Below are positions 49,635 through 56,909 of a stretch of DNA of 56,909 bases, one piece after another (the first letter of the stretch is position 1; every line of letters begins with the position of its first letter). Both the position numbers and the translations under genes were made by a program. A model generated the notes under the pieces. That model made no database searches. It was not told where the DNA came from and saw only the letters and a list, made by a program, of their open reading frames with translations. Source of the stretch: Clostridia bacterium (GTDB lineage: Bacteria > Bacillota > Clostridia > Oscillospirales > Acutalibacteraceae); the NCBI GenBank assembly GCA_017454485.1, contig JAFTCX010000061.1:1-56909 (forward strand), read 5' to 3'.

Positions 49635-52600
49635 ATGGTAAGCAAAATCAAACGCGGATCGCGGCGCTGTTTTGCGGTCGCACTTTCGGTGCTCATGCTC
49701 TTGAGCGCCTGGGTGTTCGTTGCGCCGGAGAAAGCAGCAGCAGCGGCGGTAAAGTACACATGGCGTGTTTACGTGTATTCCAGAAATGACACCGGAGGCT
49801 GGAATAGTGAACAAATGATTGTCAGGGGCAAGCCAAACAATGGCACCGGGTCGCAGTCAGATCTTCTTACGGTTAATAACTGGAAAATTGATTTCAACGG
49901 AGAGAGAACCAACACTTTTGGTAAAGGTGACCAAACGACGAGTCAGTTCCCGACGCAGCTATATTACTACTACAGTTTCGGCGGCGGTTGGACAAAGAGA
50001 AAGATCGACGCGGATATTTACTTGCAGTTATATTATAATGGTGATTGGCATACGATTGCAGGCGGTAATGTATATTCCAACAATAGCGGGACCAATAAAG
50101 GCAGCAAAACGTGGGATGTACCTGCGGATAAATATCCCAAAGAACAGTTAAATGCAATCTCCGGCGGCACATCATCTGTTAGTGTGCCGACGGATGGAAC
50201 AACGACAAATAAAACTGACGCGTTCACGCTTCCGAATACCGGTACAACGTATTCTGCAGGAAACGATGTTGCAGTTTATGATCAGTATGGCATTCAGTGG
50301 TATCAGAATGCCAGTTATAAAGTTGACAGTCATACAGGTGTATCTTTGACATCGGATAAAAAAGTTGCTGTGACACACACTGCGAACGCCAAGGAAAATT
50401 ACGATGTGTATGTCAGGCAATATCTTGGCGGCACGGAAAAGAGCTCTTCAAAAGTTACCGTCAAAACCTTTGATTACAAGGTTCAATGGTTTGACGAAAA
50501 TGGAACAACAAGCCTTGGTACGAATACAGTGGATTATGGCGACAGTGCAACGCCGCCTTCTCCGACAAAGGATCCAGACGCAACAAACCACTATGCGTTT
50601 AAATCGTGGGTCGCTATGGATTCGGATACCAGCTATTCTACGATTAAGACGGGCGCACAAACAAGGAGATTTAAAGCCAGCTACACAGCCACGGCGCATA
50701 GCGTGCAGTCGGATTATTCCCAAAATGCTGATGAGCACTGGAAGAAGTGTACGGTATGCGGTTATACCACATGGGGTCCGAACAGCCACACACCGAAGAG
50801 TACTTTTGAGACGAATTCCTCTCAGCACTGGAAGCTTTGCTCCACTTGTGGCAGAGAAATCACAGGCTCCAGAGGCGCCCATACCGCGAGCGGCTGGAAG
50901 CACGATGCGGATGGCGACTGGAAAGAATGTACCACCTGTAAATATTATACGACCGCTAAGACAGCGCACACATGGAAATATGATGAAGCTGTGTTCAACT
51001 GGTCTGATTATGAGTGTGAAACCGCAACGTTGACCTGCTCCAAGTGCGGCAGAACCAAAACGGTGAATACGACGGTTTCCGTTGTCAACACACCTTCCAC
51101 CTGCGAAGTCGGCGGCAGCAATGTTTATACCGCATCCTTTACAGATGGCGGTACGACGAAGACAGCGACTAAGACTGAACAGCTTGACCCGCTCGGTCAT
51201 AACTACACCGGCGCATATCACGCGCTGGCCGACAACAAACACAACCGCGCTTGCGTCAACAGTTGCAACTGCGGCACGTTCGGCTTGAACGGTGAAAAGA
51301 ATGCGTCCGAAGCCTGTACGCCGGCTGACAACTTTGTTGTCGCTGATTACTTGAAGGACGAGAATGAGCACTGGGTCAAATGTCAGTATTGCGACAACTT
51401 GACGTTGAACAAGACCGGCCACGAATGGGATTATGCAAACGCAGTGTTCAACTGGGACGGCTATGCATGCCCGAACGCGACGGTAACCTGCCCGATCTGC
51501 GAACAAACGAAAACGATTACAACAACCGTATCAAATGAAATTACCGTTCCGACAGCGTGCTTAACAGACGGAACCAAGGTCTATACCGCAAAGTTTACTG
51601 TGGGTGGAACCGACTATACCGGAACGAAAGAGGAGGTCCTCGGAAAGCTCGGCCACGATTGGGGAACTGTGACGTACACATGGAGTGCGGAAAATGATTC
51701 TGTGACTGCAAGACGCGAGTGCGCACGTTGCCATGCTGTTGAAACAGAACAGAAAGGTACCACGAATGTAGTCACCGTGATTCCGACTTGTACCACAGAA
51801 GGTGAGCGCGTTTTCACAAGCGCTGAATTTGAAAACGAAGCGTTCGAAGTGCAAACGAAGCCCGTCACTCTTGCAGAAGACCTCGACAACCACGACTTCA
51901 CCGTGCAAAACGACGGTGCGGCATATTTGAAGAGTGCCGCGACCTGCGAAGACAACGAGGTTTACTATCTCAAGTGCTCCCGCTGCGAAAAATGCACCAA
52001 CGACAATAAGGTGAACAGCGACGGCACTTACGGCGGCGCGACTTGGACGAAGGAAAATACCGCGCTCGGTCACGAATTCACCGGTGAAGCTGTCAACGCC
52101 GCAGCCGACAAGCACTTCTATAAGTGTGTACGCTTTGATGATTGCGAATCCTACGGTGTGAAGAAGGACGGCGTTTGGACAAAGAACGCAACTGAGAGCT
52201 GCTCCGGCGGCGAAGCGACCTGCACGGATAAAGCGGTCTGCGACAAGTGCAGAACTGTATACGGCAGCAGAGATCCTGACAATCACAAGTTCACTTCGGA
52301 AAGCACCGCGGCGACCTATCTGAAGACGGCCGCAACCTGCGAAGACGACGCTGTATACTATTACAAGTGCGAACGCTGCACAAAGAGCACCAATGACGAT
52401 AAGGTGAACGGAGAAGGCACCTATGGCGGCGCCTATTGGACCAAAACCGGTACCGCCAGGGGTCATAAGTATACCGGCGATTACAACGCGCTTGTGGTAG
52501 ACGGTGAACTCAAGCACAACCGCGCCTGCCTCAACGGCTGCGGAACCTTCGGCCTTGTGGTGGACGGCGTTCAGAAGAAGAACGCTTCCGAAGCCTGTAC

Positions 52601-55600
52601 GGCGGGCGATATGCAGTATGATGAAACCGGCCACTGGGTACAGTGCGTCTACTGCAGCAACTACACCACGCCGAAAGCGCAGCACGATTCCGTCAGTGAC
52701 ACCCCGTACACCACGGATAACAACCAGCACTGGAAGAACTGCTCCGTCTGCGGATGGTTCATTGAAGCGGCGGGCGACCACAGTTTAGAATGGGTTGTTG
52801 ACAGGGAAGCGACCTGCACCGAGGACGGCCTTCGTCACAGAGAGTGCCCGGTCTGCCACCTGAAGAAGCAGGAAGGCACAGTCATTCCGAAGCTCGACCA
52901 CGATTGGAGCGATGTGACCTACACCTGGAATGAGGATAACACCCAGGTCACGGCAACGCGTACCTGCAAGCGTGATGCGAACCATGTGGAAACCGAAACC
53001 GTTGCTGTCAGCAAGACAACCAAGAATCCGACCTGCGTTGCAACAGGCTCCATCACTTACACGAGCAAGAGCTTCACAAACAGTGCATTCACCGTTCAGG
53101 CGAAAACAGTGACGCTCGAGATCAATCCGCTGAACCACAACAACAAGATCGGTCCCGTTGCGCTCAAGAAAGCGACCTGCACCGTGGACGGCGTGAAAGC
53201 GCACTACTACTGCTCGGCGTGTAAGAAGAACTTCTCCGATGCTGACGGCACAGAGGTGGTCAGCGAAGAAGATCTGAAAATCACCGCGCGCGGTCACGCT
53301 TGGGACGAAGGCACTGTCACAAAGGAAGCGACCTGCGCCGCACCCGGCGTTATGACATACAAGTGCCAGAACACCACAGCGACAGAGTTCTATGCGGCAT
53401 GTCACGAATCTTACACCGAAGAGATCGAGATCAACCCGGCGAACCATGACGGACATCTCGTTTATGTGGAAATCGTGAAGGCAAGCTGCTTCGCACCCGG
53501 CGTGAAAGCGCATTGGTACTGCGACGCCTGCAACACGAAGTTCAGCGATGAACAAGGCACGCAGGCAACCACGGATGAAGCGCTGGCGATTGCGCAGCGT
53601 GCACACGTTTGGGACGAAGGCACTGTCACGAAGGAAGCGACCTGCGCCGAGACCGGTTTGAAGGTTTACACCTGCACCTGTGCGGCAGACGATGAACACG
53701 TTGCCTGCACCGAGACAAAGGAAGAAACCCTTGAAAAGGACGCAAACAACCATGTCGGCGTGATCGATCCCGAAAACATGAGCGAACTTCGGAATTACGT
53801 CCGTGAGAGCTGCTCGGCTCCCGGCTATTCCGGCGACCGCTACTGCCTTGGCTGCGGTGAACTGCTTGAGCAGGGTCATGATATTCCGAAGCAGCCGCAC
53901 ACCTACACGGCGGAAGATATTAACGTTGAAAACGCGTTCGTGAGCGCTGCAACCTGCGTCAGCCCGGCGATCTATGTCAAGAGCTGTACGTACTGCGGCA
54001 AGCTGGATGACGACAGAACCAACACCTTCACCTACGGCGAAATCAATCCCGCAAACCATGCGCAGGAACTGACCTTCACCGAGTATAAAGCTGCGACCTG
54101 CCTTGCCGACGGTAACGAAGCGTATTACACCTGCCCGGCGTGTACGTTCAACTTCTCCGATGCAGCCGGTCTTGACAAGATGGACAACGTAGTGATCGCC
54201 CAGCTTGCGCACAGCTACACCGGCGAAGCAGCCGATCAGGGCGACGGCACCCACAAGTGCCTGTGCGTCAACGGCTGCAACGAATACGGCCCGGCAGTTG
54301 AACACACCTGGAGCGAACCGACGACGGTTGAACCGACCTGCACCAAGGACGGCTCCGCCGATTACACCTGCACAGCGCCTGGCTGCGCGGCAACGAAGCA
54401 CGATGTGCTGCAGAAGCTCGGCCACGACTGGCAGAAGCCGACCTATAAGTGGGCGGATGATTGCTCCTATTGTATCGGTACAAAGATTTGCGCGAATGAC
54501 CTCAAGGGCGACGGCACCGCAGATCACACCATCACCGAAAAGGTGGAAAACATTGTTCGCACATCACCCGAACAGCCGACTTGCCAGAAGGGCGGCAGAT
54601 ATGTTTACACTGCGACCTTCACCAATTCGGCGTTCACCGAACAGTACACCTCCGAAGTCATCCCGATGGGCACACATGTGCTTGTGAAGATCGACGCGGT
54701 TGCGCCGACCTGCTCCGAGGACGGCAGCATCCAATACTGGATCTGCTCCGCCTGCCGCCACTACTTCTCAGATGCTCAAGGCGTCAACGAGATCACGCTG
54801 GCCTCCACCTTCGTTCCCAGAGTCGGCCACGATTACAGCGGCGCGGTGAAGGACAACAAGGACGGCACGCACAGCTACGCCTGCATCTATGAATGCGGCT
54901 CCTACGGCAAGAAGAGTGCGCACGCGTTCAACCGCGAAATTGCAAGCGATCAATACCTTGACGTTGCAAGCGACTGCGTGACACCGGCCACCTACTTCTA
55001 TAGCTGCGAATGCGGCGCCAAGGGCACCAGCACCTTTGAAGGCACCCCGCTCGGCCACAACTTCGTGGATCACGAGGGCAAAGACCCGACCTGCACCGAA
55101 CCCGGTTACACGGCACACAAGGCCTGCACACGCTGCGATGCAACGGAAGGCAAGAGCGAAATCCTCGCGCTTGGCCACGGCAAATATCTGTTCGATCATG
55201 AAAGATCCGGCAGAGTGTATGACGGTTCCTTCGAATGGGCGACCTATAGCTGCTCAAGAGGCTGCGGCGACAGCTACACCTTGTTCACGATCCATGCCAA
55301 GGATGCCAACGGCAAGCCGATCGTCGGCGCGAATGTCACGATCGATGACGGCAACGGAACAACAGCGACCGGCATCACCGGCAACGACGGTTCCTTCACG
55401 TCTGACGTCCATTTCCAAGACGGTGAATACAAGGTCAGCATGAGCTACACCAGCGGCGATTCCGTGATGACCACCAGCGGCGACGTTCGCGTGGTCGGCG
55501 GTAAGGGCAGCGGCGGAACCGGCGCTCTGGTGCCGACCAACTCCGGCGATTCCTCCGGCTCCGGTTCGGGCTCCGGCTCCGGTTCCGGCTCGACCACACC

Positions 55601-55763
55601 GACGAATCCGTCCGGTGGTAATTCCGGCGGAAACTCCGGCGGTTCCGGTGACTCTTCCGGCTCCTCCGGCGCCTGCCGTTATTGCGGCGAGACGCACAGC
55701 GGACCATTCGGCTGGCTGATTCAGCTTATCCACAACATCCTGGCTGCCTTCAGTGGCAAATAA
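49635..55763 (+). CDS. Giant secreted CxxC-repeat protein with amphipathic C-terminal tail
   Basis: 2,042 aa, function unknown. Start at 49635 follows AGGAGG by seven bases; an earlier in-frame start at 49614 precedes that site. Signal peptide core LSVLMLLSAWVFVAPEKA nearly matches the divergent giant. Residues 35-275 are an unrecognised beta-rich region; 275-355 an InlB-like repeat (VDYGDSATPPSPTKDPDATN); 355-1865 a long array with about twenty CxxC pairs in units such as HWKKCTVCGYTT and YYCSACKKNFSDADGTEV, often followed by GH or NH motifs; 1884-1960 a carboxypeptidase-regulatory-like domain (GKPIVGANVTIDDGNGTTAT); a Ser/Gly linker; then CRYCGETHSGP and GWLIQLIHNILAAFSGK. No LPXTG. Zinc binding by the CxxC units and a surface location are inferred. 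Confidence 0.9.
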   Translation: MVSKIKRGSRRCFAVALSVLMLLSAWVFVAPEKAAAAAVKYTWRVYVYSRNDTGGWNSEQMIVRGKPNNGTGSQSDLLTVNNWKIDFNGERTNTFGKGDQTTSQFPTQLYYYYSFGGGWTKRKIDADIYLQLYYNGDWHTIAGGNVYSNNSGTNKGSKTWDVPADKYPKEQLNAISGGTSSVSVPTDGTTTNKTDAFTLPNTGTTYSAGNDVAVYDQYGIQWYQNASYKVDSHTGVSLTSDKKVAVTHTANAKENYDVYVRQYLGGTEKSSSKVTVKTFDYKVQWFDENGTTSLGTNTVDYGDSATPPSPTKDPDATNHYAFKSWVAMDSDTSYSTIKTGAQTRRFKASYTATAHSVQSDYSQNADEHWKKCTVCGYTTWGPNSHTPKSTFETNSSQHWKLCSTCGREITGSRGAHTASGWKHDADGDWKECTTCKYYTTAKTAHTWKYDEAVFNWSDYECETATLTCSKCGRTKTVNTTVSVVNTPSTCEVGGSNVYTASFTDGGTTKTATKTEQLDPLGHNYTGAYHALADNKHNRACVNSCNCGTFGLNGEKNASEACTPADNFVVADYLKDENEHWVKCQYCDNLTLNKTGHEWDYANAVFNWDGYACPNATVTCPICEQTKTITTTVSNEITVPTACLTDGTKVYTAKFTVGGTDYTGTKEEVLGKLGHDWGTVTYTWSAENDSVTARRECARCHAVETEQKGTTNVVTVIPTCTTEGERVFTSAEFENEAFEVQTKPVTLAEDLDNHDFTVQNDGAAYLKSAATCEDNEVYYLKCSRCEKCTNDNKVNSDGTYGGATWTKENTALGHEFTGEAVNAAADKHFYKCVRFDDCESYGVKKDGVWTKNATESCSGGEATCTDKAVCDKCRTVYGSRDPDNHKFTSESTAATYLKTAATCEDDAVYYYKCERCTKSTNDDKVNGEGTYGGAYWTKTGTARGHKYTGDYNALVVDGELKHNRACLNGCGTFGLVVDGVQKKNASEACTAGDMQYDETGHWVQCVYCSNYTTPKAQHDSVSDTPYTTDNNQHWKNCSVCGWFIEAAGDHSLEWVVDREATCTEDGLRHRECPVCHLKKQEGTVIPKLDHDWSDVTYTWNEDNTQVTATRTCKRDANHVETETVAVSKTTKNPTCVATGSITYTSKSFTNSAFTVQAKTVTLEINPLNHNNKIGPVALKKATCTVDGVKAHYYCSACKKNFSDADGTEVVSEEDLKITARGHAWDEGTVTKEATCAAPGVMTYKCQNTTATEFYAACHESYTEEIEINPANHDGHLVYVEIVKASCFAPGVKAHWYCDACNTKFSDEQGTQATTDEALAIAQRAHVWDEGTVTKEATCAETGLKVYTCTCAADDEHVACTETKEETLEKDANNHVGVIDPENMSELRNYVRESCSAPGYSGDRYCLGCGELLEQGHDIPKQPHTYTAEDINVENAFVSAATCVSPAIYVKSCTYCGKLDDDRTNTFTYGEINPANHAQELTFTEYKAATCLADGNEAYYTCPACTFNFSDAAGLDKMDNVVIAQLAHSYTGEAADQGDGTHKCLCVNGCNEYGPAVEHTWSEPTTVEPTCTKDGSADYTCTAPGCAATKHDVLQKLGHDWQKPTYKWADDCSYCIGTKICANDLKGDGTADHTITEKVENIVRTSPEQPTCQKGGRYVYTATFTNSAFTEQYTSEVIPMGTHVLVKIDAVAPTCSEDGSIQYWICSACRHYFSDAQGVNEITLASTFVPRVGHDYSGAVKDNKDGTHSYACIYECGSYGKKSAHAFNREIASDQYLDVASDCVTPATYFYSCECGAKGTSTFEGTPLGHNFVDHEGKDPTCTEPGYTAHKACTRCDATEGKSEILALGHGKYLFDHERSGRVYDGSFEWATYSCSRGCGDSYTLFTIHAKDANGKPIVGANVTIDDGNGTTATGITGNDGSFTSDVHFQDGEYKVSMSYTSGDSVMTTSGDVRVVGGKGSGGTGALVPTNSGDSSGSGSGSGSGSGSTTPTNPSGGNSGGNSGGSGDSSGSSGACRYCGETHSGPFGWLIQLIHNILAAFSGK

Positions 55764-55790
55764 GCCTAAAGCAAAAACGACCAAATAAAA

Positions 55791-55832
55791 AGCAACACCT
55801 CTGCGCGAGATGCGCGGAGGTGTTTGCTTTTT
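55791..55832 (+). terminator. Terminator of plus-strand giant gene
   Basis: AACACCTCTGCGC and GCGCGGAGGTGTT form a 13-bp stem (one G-U) followed by TGCTTTTT. Confidence 0.85.
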
Positions 55833-55849
55833 CAGTTGTTAGCCGTTAG
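55833..55849. repeat. Short heptamer tract at MITE border
   Basis: About two and a half period-7 units (agttgtt, agccgtt, ag) directly before the element at 55850; a similar short tract (gctgtta x1.5) lies at 56011-56024 on the other side. Confidence 0.45.
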
Positions 55850-56010
55850 GTACCCACTGATTAACTCGAATTCGCAAACATTGACGGTAAATTTTCCGTC
55901 ATTTTGCACAGAAATCGCTTGCAAACCGTCAGGTTGGCTGCGCGATTTCTGTTACATCTGACAAAAAATTTCCTCGCCAATCTTTACACATCGAATTAAT
56001 CAGCGGGTAC
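55850..56010 (+). mobile_element. 161-bp palindromic MITE-like element, copy 1
   Basis: Terminal inverted repeats of 20 bases with two differences: GTACCCACTGATTAACTCGA (55850-55869) and the inverse at 55991-56010. Internally, perfect 11-bp arms ACAGAAATCGC (55908-55918) and GCGATTTCTGT (55942-55952), and GACGG/CCGTC (55883-55900). No coding capacity. An inverted, partly visible second copy lies at 56769-56909. Confidence 0.85.
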
Positions 56011-56026
56011 TTAGCTGTTAGCTGTG

Positions 56027-56039
56027 AATCAGTGGGTAC
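56027..56039. repeat. Isolated 13-base terminal-repeat remnant
   Basis: AATCAGTGGGTAC is the inverse of the first 13 bases of the MITE-like terminal repeat. It directly abuts the TAA stop of the YitT-like gene (56042-56040). Confidence 0.7.
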
Positions 56040-56738
56040 TTAGATTTTAAACCATGCCTCCACCTTCGGAAACAACGCAGGAAAGCGGAAGAACCGATCA
56101 AGCAATTTGCCGAACAGTCCGATCAGCAGCCCGTTCAACGCCGTCATAATCAGCGTGCCGACGCCGATGCCGTGAAAACCATGGAAAAAGAGCAGCGTCA
56201 GCGAGACGGCAACCAGCAAACAGCAGACGTCAAAGCCGATCTTGAATTTGTTGCGGTTCAGCGGGTAGCGGTCGCAGACAGCCTTGACAAAGAAATCGTA
56301 GACCTGCGGATAAAGATAGGTGCGATAAAACAACGCGACGGAAAACGCTGTCAGCAGCATTCCGCCCGCAAACAGCAGACACCGCGCCCAAAACGCCATG
56401 CTGCCCGGCGGAGTAACGGTCGGATTGAACACGGGGATCACCTTGCGCCAAAGGTCCAGCACCGCGCCATAGATCAGGCAGGTGGCGAAGGAGAAAAAGT
56501 AAGGCAGGCGCACTCGTTTCAGAATGACGCACAGCGCAGCAAAGAGGATCGCCTGCACAATGTATTCGCTTTGCCCAAACGTGAGCGCGTCCACGCGCAG
56601 CGAAACGATATAGGCCGGCGCGACGACCATGGAAACGCCGAAATTTGCGCTTGCAACCATAGCGACCGCGAACGACAGCAGCAGCACGGCGGCGAGATAG
56701 ACGAGCTCGGACGGGAGAGAGATCTTCTTTTCTTTCAT
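56040..56738 (-). CDS. YitT/YczE-like multi-pass membrane protein
   Basis: 232 aa with about five to six hydrophobic segments; function unknown. Start MKEKKISLPSELVYLAAVLL; the segment ANFGVSMVVAPAYIVSLRVD followed by LTFGQSEYIVQAIL resembles the N-terminal half of YczE/YyaS/YitT-type proteins (possibly the DUF6198 group, from memory). A soluble cytoplasmic stretch (FFVKAVCDRYPLNRNKFKIG) lies before two final hydrophobic segments. It sits alone between inverted copies of a palindromic element, which raises the question of mobilisation. The family call is moderate; substrate unknown. Confidence 0.75.
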   Translation of the reverse strand: MKEKKISLPSELVYLAAVLLLSFAVAMVASANFGVSMVVAPAYIVSLRVDALTFGQSEYIVQAILFAALCVILKRVRLPYFFSFATCLIYGAVLDLWRKVIPVFNPTVTPPGSMAFWARCLLFAGGMLLTAFSVALFYRTYLYPQVYDFFVKAVCDRYPLNRNKFKIGFDVCCLLVAVSLTLLFFHGFHGIGVGTLIMTALNGLLIGLFGKLLDRFFRFPALFPKVEAWFKI

Positions 56739-56768
56739 GCAATCACCTTTTTTGAATCAGATAGCTAA

Positions 56769-56909
56769 GTACCCGCTGATTAACTCGGTGCGTGAAGATT
56801 GGCGAGGAAATTTTTCGTCAGATGTAACAGAAATCGCGCAGCCAACCTGACGGTTTGCAAGCGATTTCTGTGCAAAATGACGGAAAATTTACCGTCAAGA
56901 TTTGCGCAT
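56769..56909 (-). mobile_element. MITE-like element, copy 2, inverted, cut by window edge
   Basis: Begins GTACCCGCTGATTAACTCGG and continues as the reverse complement of copy 1 at 55850-56010, including the same ACAGAAATCGC/GCGATTTCTGT arms in opposite order. At least 141 bases are present; the distal terminal repeat lies beyond the window. Confidence 0.82.

Noticed and set aside
42969-55763. LPXTG-type sortase anchoring of the giants
   Set aside because: No LPXTG-like motif plus charged tail is present at either C terminus; the ends are amphipathic rather than a membrane span followed by Arg/Lys.

Overview
The window looks like a chromosomal segment of a Gram-positive gut anaerobe of class Clostridia, probably an Oscillospirales/Ruminococcaceae-type bacterium. 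This is inferred from the GC-rich coding sequence, AGGAGG-type ribosome binding sites, TTGACA-17-TATAAT promoters, the gene set (RuvCAB, EcfA1-A2-T-TruA, DUF177-L32, TmcAL, ClpE-like ATPase, tandem glycine riboswitch, yybP-ykoY riboswitch) and secreted cysteine-pair repeat proteins. TGA is used as an ordinary stop in many genes, so the genetic code is standard.

Layout. 1-1788: the 5' part of an alanine/glycine:Na+ symporter under a tandem glycine riboswitch, a palindromic repeat, a broken tyrosine recombinase remnant and tRNA-Thr(GGT), all on the minus strand. 1989-5443: an acyl-CoA ligase and a secreted BspA-like protein. 5660-19236: housekeeping runs (ruvCAB; glmM plus an rRNA methyltransferase; ecfA1-ecfA2-ecfT-truA-DUF5711; cvpA-pgsA; a ClpE-like ATPase). 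19355-20586: DUF177-rpmF followed by a 208-bp tandem repeat that multiplies the terminator. 20904-26188: a secreted CHAP/SH3 protein, uvrC-XRE regulator, and two small secreted proteins. 26320-28828: a DMT transporter and a membrane-embedded M28 peptidase. 29019-35650: a tight five-gene operon (patatin, tmcAL, endoglycoceramidase-like GH5, GPH sugar transporter with an extra C-terminal domain, GH130 phosphorylase). 35669-42903: a Mn2+ riboswitch with its P-type ATPase, an alpha/beta hydrolase, a second GPH transporter and ispE. 42969-55763: two very large divergently transcribed secreted proteins. 56040-56738: a YitT-like membrane protein between two inverted copies of a small palindromic element.

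The most unusual part is the divergent giant pair with its smaller relatives. Both giants share a near-identical signal-peptide core, long arrays of CxxC-pair repeats, a carboxypeptidase-regulatory-like domain, a flexible linker, then a CxxC pair and a short amphipathic tail (GW[IL].. .IH.I..A). Smaller secreted proteins at 4046 and 25685 end in comparable aromatic/hydrophobic tails. None has a visible LPXTG signal, so the tail may be an undescribed way of retaining proteins at the cell surface. The minus-strand giant is cut by one in-frame TGA at codon 219, inside a conserved repeat.

A second theme is repeats. At least seven intergenic sites carry tandem heptanucleotides of differing unit sequence, two of them as inverted pairs around a spacer. 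There are also several separate palindromic or MITE-like elements. No CRISPR array, rRNA or intact prophage was seen.
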